A DNA stretch of 38,364 bases. It comes from Candidatus Omnitrophota bacterium (lineage in GTDB: Bacteria > Omnitrophota > Gorgyraeia > Zapsychrales > Fredricksoniimonadaceae). Both the position numbers and the translations under genes were made by a program. Location of the stretch: assembly GCA_903908245.1 (NCBI GenBank), contig CAIVRE010000014.1:95963-134326 (forward strand), read 5' to 3'. Shown here piece by piece: positions 1-7,872 of the stretch. The notes under the pieces were generated by a model. The model was not told where the DNA came from. It made no database searches and saw nothing but the letters and a program-made list of their open reading frames with translations. The number at the start of each line of letters is the position of its first letter. Position 1 is the stretch's first letter.

Positions 1-585
1 CTCGATCCTCTCCCCCATCCTCTCAAGAATAACAAAATAATTATCGATGATCGCGTCCAGAAGAGAATACGCCAGGTAATCCGCCTTCATCTTGCGGATA
101 CGCCCCTTGCCGACGCGGATCCGCTGGCGGATCTCGTTAAAGACATCGCCTCCTTTTTCTTCCTGGAACGTGATGACAAAATTGTCGCCCAGGATAAGGC
201 TCACCTGCTCCTCGAGGATCTCTTCCTTCTTGTCGTCGAGCGCCAGCATCTTCGCCGAAATATAAATATAATCCCCGAAGTCTTCGGCCTTGGGACGCTG
301 ATTGACATTAAGGATATCTTCCAGCACCAGATGATGGACCAGGTATCCGGAGCTCAACTGCTCGAGCACCTCCGTCTGGTGAACCCCGTCGACATTGATC
401 CAGGTCACGGTAGGCCGGTCTTTAAAAGACAGGCACTCCTTGACGTCCTTGACCTCTTTTTCCGTGCAGGTTGTCTCGTCGTAATCAAAGACCGTGATCC
501 TCGTCATGTCAGACCTTGCCGGCCCGTCATACAACAAGGCCTCCGGCTTGCCATGCATCCTGGATCTCTTGATAAATTTTGTCAT
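1..585 (-). CDS. corA: CorA-type Mg2+/Co2+ transporter, N-terminal part (runs off the window)
   Basis: The frame read down from the ATG at 585 is open for 195 codons to the window edge. It gives the cytoplasmic domain of a CorA channel: TVTWINVDG near residue 60, then LVLEDILNVNQRPK, EEQVSLILGDNFVITFQE and GKGRIRKMKADYLAYSL. These are hallmarks of the CorA funnel domain, which gates Mg2+ (and Co2+/Ni2+) uptake in the inner membrane. The C-terminal membrane helices with the GMN motif would lie to the left of the window. The start is chosen because a purine-rich AAGGATGGGG precedes it. It is the last visible gene of the SPFH-CBS-kinase run, 52 bases after the kinase stop, so co-transcription is plausible. 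The family call is secure; the linkage to the kinase is inference. Confidence 0.93.
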   Translation of the reverse strand, partial: MTKFIKRSRMHGKPEALLYDGPARSDMTRITVFDYDETTCTEKEVKDVKECLSFKDRPTVTWINVDGVHQTEVLEQLSSGYLVHHLVLEDILNVNQRPKAEDFGDYIYISAKMLALDDKKEEILEEQVSLILGDNFVITFQEEKGGDVFNEIRQRIRVGKGRIRKMKADYLAYSLLDAIIDNYFVILERMGERIE

Positions 586-637
586 TACTTCATCCCCATC
601 CTTCGCATCGACGCGTGTTATGCCTGCCCAAAATCCT

Positions 638-2830
638 TCAAACGATACCAAGATCCAGCGTAACAATAAATTCACTGCCCACGCCAACCTCAGACAGGAG
701 GCTGATCGTGCCCCCCATCAGATCGATCAACGCTTTGACTATATAAAGCCCCAGCCCCGCTCCCCCGCGCTCCCTGGCTCCTTCCAATTCATAGGATCGC
801 GCAAACGCATCAAAGAGCTGCGCCTGCCTCCCCTTTTCTATGCCGATGCCGGTGTCTTTCACCGAAAACCTCAAACGACACTTGTCGCCGGCATAACCTT
901 CAACGATCCGCTCGACCTTGACCACGATCTCTCCATGGTCCGTATACTTGACGGCATTATCCATAAGATTGGACAGGACCTGCGCGAGCCTCACGGCATC
1001 TGCTTTTAGCAACGGAATACCATCTTCCACAAAACACGTCATTTTTACATCCTTGTCCGCCAACACTGCCTCGGACATATCGAAAACGGACCGCACACAG
1101 TCTTTCAAATCGAATTCACACGCCCGCAACTCAAGCCGGCCGGACTCCAGCCTCGAAACATCCAGAAGATCATCGACTAAAGCCAGAAGGCCCTTGCTTT
1201 TCTGATTAATAATATTCGCAAACCTCTTCTGCTTCGCCGTCAAATTCTCCGACTGAAAAAACGCGCTGAACCCCATGATCGCATGCATGGGGGTACGAAA
1301 ATCATGGGCAATATTGGTCAAAAATTCACTCTTGGCCTTGCTAGCCGCCTCCGCATCCTCCTTGGCCTTCCTCAGGATATCTTCGACCCGCTTACGGTCC
1401 GTTATATCGCGAATAATCGACTGATAACTTCCGTCCAGCATCATCTTGGTGTGCATCTCGATAACGACTTCAACCTTGTCCGGGCGAAGGACCGTCCTCT
1501 CGCTCACAACCGTTTCCCCCTGACGCAACAGGTCGAACCGAAAAGGCACTTTGGACAGGCTTTCGGGTGTAAAAGCCAGACTGCGGATATCTTTACCGAT
1601 CAGCACTTCCTTCGTCAGTCCGATAAGCCGGCAGAAGCTCTCATTGGCTTCAATGATAGTGCCATCATTGGATCCGAGCAATATCCCGTCCACGGCAAGG
1701 ACCACCAGCCCGCGATAACGGCCCTCACTCTGACGAAGGCGCTCCTCCGCCTGCTTGCGCTCGGTAATATCTTCGTAAACACCCAGGATCCCGTAAGGGC
1801 GCCCTGTCTTGTCGACCAGCGGGGCCTTGGTCGTATCGACCCACAAACACTTCCCGTCCGCCTGCTGAAAAGGCTCGATAATATGCCGCTTCGGCCTGTT
1901 CTGGCTTAGAACTTCCTGGTCATCGGCCCGGTACATCTCGGCATCTTCACGCGACCAGACCAGATCAAAATCCGTCTTTCCAACGACCTCCTGAGAACTC
2001 CCTCTCCCCACCGCCTTCGCAAAATTATCATTGCAGCCGAGATACATCCCGTCGGCATCTTTCCAAAAGATCGACTGCGGTACGGAATTCAGAATGCCGG
2101 CAAGCATTGTCTGGCTCTTGCGTAATCTTTGCTGTATATCCAGGGTTTGCATGATCTGACTGTACGCCATGATCAGCAAAAAACCGATATACCCGTATTC
2201 CAGCGTATAAATAAATTTGTAAAATCCGGCGCTCACCATGACATCTTCAAGCATGGTCAGATAAAACAATGTGACCGCCAGCAATAACGGCAGGCCGCGG
2301 ACTGCATCTTTCTTCCAGTAAAAATGAAAACTTAACCAATAAACATAAGTGAAAAAACACAGCAGCCCGTAAGCCTCCAGGTCGGTCAAAAGGCCCTGCG
2401 CCACCTCTTGATAAGTGACCGCCGATCCAAAGAAATAAAATGTTTTGACCAACGGCTGTGATACGATCCAGGTAAGGTCGCTGCGGTCAACCCACTGGGC
2501 CAATACACAGAAACTGAAAAATCCCGTAATAAAATAAGCGGCCCTTCGGGTACTGTTTCGGGTGTAATCCAGGACAAACCACAGCAGGCTGACCGCAACC
2601 AGCCCAAGCGTCAAGAGCTGCAGGCGCTGCCATCCGGCGCCCTCCAGGACATTCGCCGAGTTATAATTACCGACACAACACAGGTCATAAAGCATGATCG
2701 ACAAACACATCAAAGAAAACCAGAGGTTAACACGGGGATCTTTACTCTTAAGATAGATGACAAGATAATAAAAGCCGATATAAAAAGCGATACTGGCCAT
2801 TATCAGCGGGGGGATACTTAGCAGGGTCAT
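638..2830 (-). CDS. 7TM-type membrane sensor histidine kinase with two PAS domains
   Basis: A protein of 730 residues. About 230 N-terminal residues form seven hydrophobic segments like the 7TM/HisK N-termini of other kinases. Two PAS domains follow: the first has SVPQSIFWKDADG and ends GVYEDITERK, the second ends SIIRDITDRK. A HisKA domain comes next, with the phospho-acceptor His in IAHDFRTPMHAI near residue 515. The HATPase_c domain shows the N box (NLMDNAVKYT), G1 (KDTGIGIE) and G2 (GAGLGLYIVK). It has no receiver domain, and no response regulator gene is adjacent, so its partner is unknown. The frame stays open up to 2896, but the ATG at 2830 starts directly at the first membrane segment and leaves room for the 55-aa gene just upstream, so it is preferred. 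Its SD (AAAAAGAAT) is weak. It probably reports membrane or redox state, but no ligand can be read from the sequence. Confidence 0.88.
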   Translation of the reverse strand: MTLLSIPPLIMASIAFYIGFYYLVIYLKSKDPRVNLWFSLMCLSIMLYDLCCVGNYNSANVLEGAGWQRLQLLTLGLVAVSLLWFVLDYTRNSTRRAAYFITGFFSFCVLAQWVDRSDLTWIVSQPLVKTFYFFGSAVTYQEVAQGLLTDLEAYGLLCFFTYVYWLSFHFYWKKDAVRGLPLLLAVTLFYLTMLEDVMVSAGFYKFIYTLEYGYIGFLLIMAYSQIMQTLDIQQRLRKSQTMLAGILNSVPQSIFWKDADGMYLGCNDNFAKAVGRGSSQEVVGKTDFDLVWSREDAEMYRADDQEVLSQNRPKRHIIEPFQQADGKCLWVDTTKAPLVDKTGRPYGILGVYEDITERKQAEERLRQSEGRYRGLVVLAVDGILLGSNDGTIIEANESFCRLIGLTKEVLIGKDIRSLAFTPESLSKVPFRFDLLRQGETVVSERTVLRPDKVEVVIEMHTKMMLDGSYQSIIRDITDRKRVEDILRKAKEDAEAASKAKSEFLTNIAHDFRTPMHAIMGFSAFFQSENLTAKQKRFANIINQKSKGLLALVDDLLDVSRLESGRLELRACEFDLKDCVRSVFDMSEAVLADKDVKMTCFVEDGIPLLKADAVRLAQVLSNLMDNAVKYTDHGEIVVKVERIVEGYAGDKCRLRFSVKDTGIGIEKGRQAQLFDAFARSYELEGARERGGAGLGLYIVKALIDLMGGTISLLSEVGVGSEFIVTLDLGIV

Positions 2831-2853
2831 ATTTATTCTTTTTCGAGCTGGCC

Positions 2854-3021
2854 TTAGCCACGGAAATGACTGGACACAATATCGTAACCAACCCACAGGG
2901 TAAACAAAGTAAAGACAACGCCCAAGACCAGAAAAAAAGATATAACGAATTTATTCGGCTTTGCGCCTGGGGCCTCTGCCGCAAAGGCCAAAACTCCCGT
3001 CGCTGACGACATTTTCTGCAT
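2854..3021 (-). CDS. small single-pass membrane protein (55 aa), unrecognised
   Basis: A 55-codon ORF between the CBS gene and the kinase gene. The ATG at 3021 follows AGGCGGGTGG at good SD spacing, and the stop lies 23 bases before the kinase ATG. Residues 1-24 are polar to mildly hydrophobic (Ala- and Pro-rich, ending AKPNK). Residues 25-47 form one strong membrane helix (FVISFFLVLGVVFTLFTLWV), and the tail is short (YDIVSSHFRG). I do not recognise the family. Size, topology, SD and position suggest a small accessory subunit of the SPFH proteins or the kinase. That role is inference; the ORF itself is well supported by context. An internal ATG at 3012 lacks an SD. Confidence 0.6.
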   Translation of the reverse strand: MQKMSSATGVLAFAAEAPGAKPNKFVISFFLVLGVVFTLFTLWVGYDIVSSHFRG

Positions 3022-3038
3022 ACGACCACCCGCCTGAT

Positions 3039-3428
3039 TTAAGGGCGTTTAAGCTTTACGATCTGCCGCACGATATCCCCGCGGCTGACAACCCCGACCA
3101 GTTTCCCGTTACGGACAACAGGGACACGCCGCTTGGTGGGGGTTTCAAGAAAGAATTCCCAGGCACTGATCACCGAAGCCGACTCATCGAACGACACGAC
3201 ATTCCTGGTCATGAAATCCTCGACCGTCTTAGGCTCGTCGGGAGTCGTTTCCTTGAGGAGGCGCAGGATATCATATTCCGACAGGATCCCGATCAGGGTA
3301 TTCTCCCCGTCAACAATAGGGATCCCGGTGACATGGTGGTCCACCATCAGAACGGCTGCGTCATAGATCGGGAGGTCCTTCCCCGCGGTCACCACATTGG
3401 TCGTCATGATATCTTTAAGCAAAAGCAT
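3039..3428 (-). CDS. tandem CBS-domain protein
   Basis: A 129-residue protein made of two CBS motifs. The first begins with LLLKDIMTTNVVTAGKDL and continues through HHVTGIPIVDGENTLIGILS; the second begins with VEDFMTRNVVSFDE and continues through KRRVPVVRNGKLVGVVSRGDI. A CBS pair is a Bateman module that binds adenine nucleotides and switches a partner protein. There is no catalytic domain, so it should act in trans. The start is the ATG at 3428, preceded by a near-perfect SD (GGAGGAGATAAT); the seven extra upstream codons are unlikely to be translated. It sits 51 bases after the second SPFH gene and just before the microprotein and kinase genes. An adenylate-sensing input to the SPFH/kinase/CorA unit is a reasonable inference; CBS domains are also known regulators of Mg2+ transporters in other families. 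Confidence 0.9.
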   Translation of the reverse strand: MLLLKDIMTTNVVTAGKDLPIYDAAVLMVDHHVTGIPIVDGENTLIGILSEYDILRLLKETTPDEPKTVEDFMTRNVVSFDESASVISAWEFFLETPTKRRVPVVRNGKLVGVVSRGDIVRQIVKLKRP

Positions 3429-3479
3429 ATTATCTCCTCCTGTGTTCACAACGGGCTTCTCGCAAGGAACAATAACAGA

Positions 3480-4388
3480 TCATTTGGGGGTCTGACGGGG
3501 ATCGACCATGAACTGGGTCAACAGATCCCCCCTTGAACGCGTCGGAAGGACAACGATATCGGCTTCGCCGGCAAGGATCTGACGGGCCTCAAGGATCTCA
3601 AAAAGCGTCTCCGCCACTTCCTTGTCCGCCGCAACCCTTTGCAGTTCCGCGCCAACGATCTCGGAACGGATCGCGGCGGCCCGCGCGAACTCGGTGGCGG
3701 CGTCTTTTTCCGCCGTACTGCTGATGATATTCACCGTGTTCGAACCATCCTGGCGGATGGCGGATGTGACCTGACGTAAACGGTTGACGACCTTTTCTTC
3801 GATCTGCTTGACCATCCCCCCGTCACGAAAATGCACCTTGCGAATATAGACCGACCCGAGGCCATAACCCCATTCATTCGATAGCGGCGAAACCTCCTCC
3901 CGCACCGTAACGCTCATCGCGTGACGGTCATCGAGCATATTGGCCAGCTTCATATTGCTTAAACAACGGACCGTCGCGCTGCTGACATTCGCGCGCAAGG
4001 ACCCGCGGGGGTCCAAATTACGGAAAACATGGGCCACAGGGTCCGTAATGAACATTTCATACCATACGCCGATCCCCATCGGCGCGCCCTCTTCGGAATT
4101 GACAGGATTGCTGCGGATATACTCCTGGTCCAGGCGGATATCCCGCACATGGCACTGCCCGAAAATATTCACGATCAGCGCGCTCGGGCCAAGCTCCACC
4201 CAGAGAAAATGCAGGCCGGGCTGACGGATAACCCCGACAACATTGCCAAAAAGCACGTAAACCCTTGCTTCGTTCTCATTGACAACAGCAAAAATACCCA
4301 GAAAATAGAGCACGCCCAGAATAAGCGGTTCAAGAAAAAAACACCCGACAACCGCAAGGATCACAATAACGAATGGAGGCAATATCAT
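3480..4388 (-). CDS. SPFH/Band 7 (HflC/stomatin-like) membrane protein
   Basis: A 302-residue protein with two hydrophobic segments in the first 37 residues, then the Band 7 fold: NENEARVYVLFGNVVGVIRQPGLHF, YIRSNPVNSEEGAPMGIGVWYEM, and helical stretches from about residue 120 on (VREEVSPLSNEWGYGLGSVYIRKVHF). A coiled-coil region at about 215-280 (TAEKDAATEFARAAAIRSEI) is typical of SPFH oligomers. Such proteins build large ring or cage assemblies in membranes and often control proteases such as FtsH; no protease gene is present here. The ATG overlaps the stop of the upstream SPFH gene by 4 bases (translational coupling) and has a GGAGG SD. It resembles HflC more than HflK by size, but neither name is safe. 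Confidence 0.87.
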   Translation of the reverse strand: MILPPFVIVILAVVGCFFLEPLILGVLYFLGIFAVVNENEARVYVLFGNVVGVIRQPGLHFLWVELGPSALIVNIFGQCHVRDIRLDQEYIRSNPVNSEEGAPMGIGVWYEMFITDPVAHVFRNLDPRGSLRANVSSATVRCLSNMKLANMLDDRHAMSVTVREEVSPLSNEWGYGLGSVYIRKVHFRDGGMVKQIEEKVVNRLRQVTSAIRQDGSNTVNIISSTAEKDAATEFARAAAIRSEIVGAELQRVAADKEVAETLFEILEARQILAGEADIVVLPTRSRGDLLTQFMVDPRQTPK

Positions 4389-5371
4389 CTGTCGGCCTCC
4401 ACAATAACTCTTTTCGCCTTGTTAAAGAGCTGAAGCTTGTAATTCCTCAAATACAATTGCATGGCCTCTGTACCCGTAGCCTTAAGCACTGACAACTGCT
4501 CGGACAATTGTTTGATAAGCTGGACCTCGGCCTGGGCCTTGAGCGTCTCGATCTCGACCGCCTTCTTGGACTGGACGATCTTCTGGTCCGCCCCGGCCTG
4601 CGACAGGCTTATCTCGGACGAAACCTGGTTATGCGCCGTATTGATGGCGGCAAGGGCGGACTCAACATCCGGCGGCGGATCGATCTCCGTAATGAGCGCG
4701 GCCTCAAAATTGATCCCGTAACGCGCGCCGGAAACGCGGCATTCTTTCTCCATATGGGCGTTAAGATTGCTCAAGTTCTTTCGAAGGTCATTGATCGATA
4801 TGCCCGATATGTGACTGGAAGAAAGCGGCACGCCATGCCCGACTTCCCCTTCCTTGGGGACAGGAGCCTCGAAATTCGCGATGCGCTCCCTGAGAACAGA
4901 AACAAAATACCCCATGACATGCGAAATGGGCTTGCGCACGCCGAAAAGATAAGCGTATAAATTCTTCTCGTCAACCTTATAGCGGATCTGCCCCTTCAGC
5001 CCTGTGTTGAGCTGGTCCTTGGTAACGGCTTCCAGCGACGTGCCGCCTTCGTTCGCCAGCGAACTGTCGGGATCAAAAGCAATGCTCGCCGTCTGGGTCG
5101 CGATGGACACCTTGCAGACCCTTTGCCAGGGAAATTTGAAATAAAGACCGGGATTGGTCACAACAAGAAGGGGATAGCGGTAACGTTCTTTTTCCTCGGG
5201 ATCAAGATCTGCAGAGATCGGGTCATCCGCCGTAGTCTTGTCCCCGAAGCGCGGCGCCTTGCCAAAGGTGGTCACAACCGCGCGTTCGTTCTGGTCAACG
5301 GTATAAAGCCCCGTGAACAAACACCGCAAGATAAACCAAATGACAATACCTGACAAAATTGAAAGGACCAT
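4385..5371 (-). CDS. SPFH/Band 7 (HflK-like) membrane protein
   Basis: A 328-residue partner of the next gene. An N-terminal membrane anchor (residues 1-23) is followed by TVDQNERAVVTTFGKAPRF and NPGLYFKFPWQRVCKV, classical HflK/stomatin entry motifs. Further on come TKDQLNTGLKGQIRYKVDE and a long C-terminal helix (about 240-310) rich in Ala, Gln, Glu and Lys (AGADQKIVQSKKAVEIETLKA). Pairs of this kind form alternating hetero-oligomers, as HflK and HflC do. The start at 5371 is preceded by GGGGGTGT, and a good promoter lies at 5398-5426, so this is probably the first gene of the six-gene run down to corA. There is no GTPase (HflX) or protease neighbour, which differs from the classical hfl locus. 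Confidence 0.87.
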   Translation of the reverse strand: MVLSILSGIVIWFILRCLFTGLYTVDQNERAVVTTFGKAPRFGDKTTADDPISADLDPEEKERYRYPLLVVTNPGLYFKFPWQRVCKVSIATQTASIAFDPDSSLANEGGTSLEAVTKDQLNTGLKGQIRYKVDEKNLYAYLFGVRKPISHVMGYFVSVLRERIANFEAPVPKEGEVGHGVPLSSSHISGISINDLRKNLSNLNAHMEKECRVSGARYGINFEAALITEIDPPPDVESALAAINTAHNQVSSEISLSQAGADQKIVQSKKAVEIETLKAQAEVQLIKQLSEQLSVLKATGTEAMQLYLRNYKLQLFNKAKRVIVEADR

Positions 5372-5397
5372 ACACCCCCGAAATAAATCCGCCTTGC

Positions 5398-5426
5398 AAT
5401 ATACCGCTACTTTAACAACAACTCAA
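5398..5426 (-). promoter_or_regulatory. predicted sigma70-type promoter of the SPFH-CBS-kinase-corA run
   Basis: On the minus strand TTGAGT (5421-5426), a 17-base spacer and TATATT (5398-5403), 27 bases before the first SPFH start codon. Matches are 4/6 and 5/6 to the consensus. No operator-like repeat is obvious. Confidence 0.5.
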
Positions 5427-5449
5427 TCTTCGGTCAACAATATATACGG

Positions 5450-6739
5450 CTACTCCTTCCACTCCTTCTGATAAAAGAAGTACGCCTCCCGCAACTGACG
5501 CATGAACGGGCTTTTTGAGCCGTCTCCCTGCGATGTCACGCCGAACCATTCCACGCCAGGAACCCCCATCCATTCGCCGCTGTCGTGCTGCCAGGGACTG
5601 CCCGCCAGCGCCCACTGGTCGCACCAGACAAATAACGCCCCGCCGATACTGTTCCCGACACCTGTCCCGCCATATTTATTGTCCACGATATCCGCCCAGG
5701 CCTCCTGATGATATCTGGCCTGGACCATCCCGTTCTCTTTCCCGTCAAGGATCGCCGGAAGGCCGTATTCCGTCAGCATCACGGGGCGGTCAAAATACAG
5801 CCTGGCCTTCTTCCAGACCGGCTCGAACCGCCGTGAATAGGCATTCATCCCGAAAATATCCACCGCCGGGCAATATTTCCGCATCTGTTCAATATTCCGG
5901 TCCGCCAGATTGCAGAGCGCCACCGGATGATGAGGATCAAGCCGGTGGATCAATTTTGCGGCTTCATTGACCAGCGTAAGATAGGCCTCCACCTGTTTCT
6001 CGGCATTGTCCTGATCGAACGGATTAAAATTCTCATTACCGATGACCCACATCAGCGTATACGGCTCGTCCTTATGCTCCTCGACCATCACCCGGATCCC
6101 TTCCAGCAAATTTTTTCTCTGCCGGGGATCCGTAAAATCGGCCCCCTGCTCCCATTTCGCGCCGGAGCCGATCGTCCATTCCCCGAAGAAATGGCCGACC
6201 ATCGTCATGATCCCGTAACGCGCGTAAAGATCACGAAAAAGTTCCTTGTTCGGAGGATGCACGAAGGTAAGCCGCTGGCCCTGATCAATATAGAGAGGAG
6301 CGATCCGTGCGTCGGCGCTGGGCATCTGATAAACGCGGATGGTATTAGCGCCCATCTCCTTGAGCAACTGCCAATCGCCGACGGCCGGCTCATCGGCATC
6401 CTGGATATTGTTCCCGTTCTTATCGACCCAGGAATCATACGCAACGTCCACACGGCCGTTCTTGTCCGTATCGAGGATGCTCCAGTCCCGCAAAGTGCCG
6501 GTGTTGTGGTCGTCGCCAATGGCCCAGAAATTATAAACAACACCTTTAATAAAATAAGGCTTTCCATCAACCAGCAGTTCCCACTGGCCGGCCCCATGCT
6601 TCACCGTCTTGACATCCCTCGATCTCGCATCGCCGGCAGGAACGAATGTAAAGGATAAGGCCGCCGTCATAAGAACAACGACCCACCCGCGCCCGATCGC
6701 TTCATGAATATGCTGCGGAATCTTCCTGTATCCGATCAT
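5450..6739 (-). CDS. exported (beta/alpha)8-barrel glycoside hydrolase, GH2/GH5-like (clan A)
   Basis: About 429 residues with a basic start and a hydrophobic export segment (GWVVVLMTAALSFTFVPA). The mature protein begins with the clan A entry signature: WELLVDGKPYFIKGVVYN, then EMGANTIRVYQ. The acid/base Glu is probably in MWVIGNENF and the nucleophile Glu in RPVMLTEYG. WCDQWALAGSPW and VEWFGVTS close the barrel. Unusually, two Asp/Asn-rich loops (DTDKNGRVDVAYD and DKNGNNIQDADE, about residues 85-115) look like EF-hand or dockerin-type calcium loops inserted after the first strand. The substrate is not readable; beta-1,3-glucan or beta-mannan-type chains are possible. The ATG at 6739 is preferred over the GTG at 6757 because a likely -10 element covers the GTG, but neither has a convincing SD. 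Confidence 0.82.
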   Translation of the reverse strand: MIGYRKIPQHIHEAIGRGWVVVLMTAALSFTFVPAGDARSRDVKTVKHGAGQWELLVDGKPYFIKGVVYNFWAIGDDHNTGTLRDWSILDTDKNGRVDVAYDSWVDKNGNNIQDADEPAVGDWQLLKEMGANTIRVYQMPSADARIAPLYIDQGQRLTFVHPPNKELFRDLYARYGIMTMVGHFFGEWTIGSGAKWEQGADFTDPRQRKNLLEGIRVMVEEHKDEPYTLMWVIGNENFNPFDQDNAEKQVEAYLTLVNEAAKLIHRLDPHHPVALCNLADRNIEQMRKYCPAVDIFGMNAYSRRFEPVWKKARLYFDRPVMLTEYGLPAILDGKENGMVQARYHQEAWADIVDNKYGGTGVGNSIGGALFVWCDQWALAGSPWQHDSGEWMGVPGVEWFGVTSQGDGSKSPFMRQLREAYFFYQKEWKE

Positions 6740-6747
6740 ACATGAAA

Positions 6748-6776
6748 AGAATACCACGAAATCCCGATATGCGAAG
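6748..6776 (-). promoter_or_regulatory. possible extended -10 promoter of the glycoside hydrolase gene
   Basis: The minus strand carries TGGTATTCT with TATTCT at 6748-6753 and a weak TTCGCA at 16-base spacing. The same TGGTATTCTT string occurs at 10319-10331 before the DUF1861 fusion gene. If real, the transcript begins almost at the ATG at 6739. Confidence 0.3.
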
Positions 6777-6805
6777 TCGATATTTCACGGCATTAAAAAG
6801 AAAAA

Positions 6806-6835
6806 CCCCTTGCGGCCTGTTCCGGCCGCAAGGGG
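6806..6835 (-). terminator. Rho-independent terminator of the 118-aa exported protein gene
   Basis: A perfect 12-bp stem (CCCCTTGCGGCC with its complement, 6806-6817 and 6824-6835) with a 6-base loop. It is followed on the minus strand by TTTTTCTTTTT, and lies just after the stop at 6863. Confidence 0.92.
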
Positions 6836-6862
6836 TGTAAAAATGCGCCAAAGGATGATCCG

Positions 6863-7219
6863 TTACTTCTTTGCTGGTTCGCTCGCCGCTTCAACCTTGG
6901 GTTCGGGACTGGATTCCCCTTTGAGGACCCTGACACCCGCCGATTCATCGGTCCCCGCCTTAAGCTTGATCCTGACCCTGTCTCCGGCTTTAAGCTCCGC
7001 GGCCGCCCTGGCACTGATCTTTATGGTCCTCGACGCCCCGCTCTTCTCTTCCTTGACAACAATTGTTTTGGCTGCGGCATCAAGAGAAACAACCTCCGCA
7101 ATGATCCTGTCATACTTCTCCGCCGATTTCTTTTTGCTGTCCGTTTTCGCCGCAAAACTCGGCATTGAAATGCCCGCCACGAACAACACCGTTAAAACGA
7201 TTCCCAGGACCCTCTTCAT
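6863..7219 (-). CDS. small exported protein with a beta-rich domain, unrecognised
   Basis: 118 residues. A clear Sec signal peptide (MKRVLGIVLTVLFVAGISMPSFAA) is followed by a Lys/Ser linker and a domain at about residues 35-98 with alternating strands (RIIAEVVSLDAAAKTIVVKE, RTIKISARAAAELKAGDRVRIKL). This pattern resembles the small OB/SH3-like barrels of DUF5666-type exported proteins; the likeness is by eye only. The tail is Pro, Glu and Ala rich. The SD GGAGGG is well placed and a strong terminator follows, so it is a monocistronic unit. The ELKAGDRVRI phrase is typical of domains that bind metals or other small ligands, but no function can be claimed. Confidence 0.72.
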   Translation of the reverse strand: MKRVLGIVLTVLFVAGISMPSFAAKTDSKKKSAEKYDRIIAEVVSLDAAAKTIVVKEEKSGASRTIKISARAAAELKAGDRVRIKLKAGTDESAGVRVLKGESSPEPKVEAASEPAKK

Positions 7220-7300
7220 AACAAAACCCTCCTTGATTGCTTAATGTTTGATCGCCTTGATAATCTTAGCAAAAATTACAAATGTCCCAATGATTTTCGA

Positions 7301-7819
7301 TCAATATTCCGCGGAACGCAATTTCCCGTTCAAAACCCGCACCAGGATCTCTCTCTCATCGTCATCCACGCCATCGGACAAAGCCCGGTCGAATTTTGCG
7401 ATCCTGTCCTTCTTCTCCAGGAAATTGGCAATGTCATAACTCGTCCGTATCGCATCCTCCAGGATCCCGCTCAATTTCATCGCGTCCTGTTCACTGCAAT
7501 CCCTGCCCTCGAATCCCCGCAGAACACCAGCAAGCCGCTTGTACTCTTCCAGCCAGCCGTTAAGATCATTCTCCGCATTAATGTAACTCTCCGCATCCCC
7601 GACGATCCACATCCTTGTCAATGCGGCCTCTTCGGCTGAAAGCTGCCCGTTAGCCGCCAGCTTGCCGAGGATCTCCGCGATCTTGCCAGCCGTCTTCTCC
7701 TGCATGATCTCCCGAAGATCCTCCCGGTTCTGGCTTAATACCGCTGCCGCCTGCTGAAATGCACCATCTGAAGCCTGCTCCAGCGCGGCCATCATTGACT
7801 TTGTCACTTGAAGGGCCAT
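7301..7819 (-). CDS. helical protein of 172 aa, unrecognised
   Basis: The ATG at 7819 follows AAAGGA at normal SD spacing, and the frame uses codons like its neighbours. The product is acidic and almost wholly helical, with no signal peptide, membrane segment or Cys cluster. It begins MALQVTKSMMAALEQASDG and ends with DGVDDDEREILVRVLNGKL. The first 20 residues look like an amphipathic helix. I do not recognise the family. It is read after the DUF1861 fusion gene (53-base gap) and may share its transcript. Confidence 0.65.
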   Translation of the reverse strand: MALQVTKSMMAALEQASDGAFQQAAAVLSQNREDLREIMQEKTAGKIAEILGKLAANGQLSAEEAALTRMWIVGDAESYINAENDLNGWLEEYKRLAGVLRGFEGRDCSEQDAMKLSGILEDAIRTSYDIANFLEKKDRIAKFDRALSDGVDDDEREILVRVLNGKLRSAEY

Positions 7820-7872
7820 AGTCCGTTCCTTTCTGATTATTTAAAACACTTTTGATCATTTTCGGCAGTGAC

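Noticed and set aside
5927-6658. 243-codon plus-strand open frame
   Set aside because: It is the antisense of the glycoside hydrolase gene; it has no SD and an odd composition.
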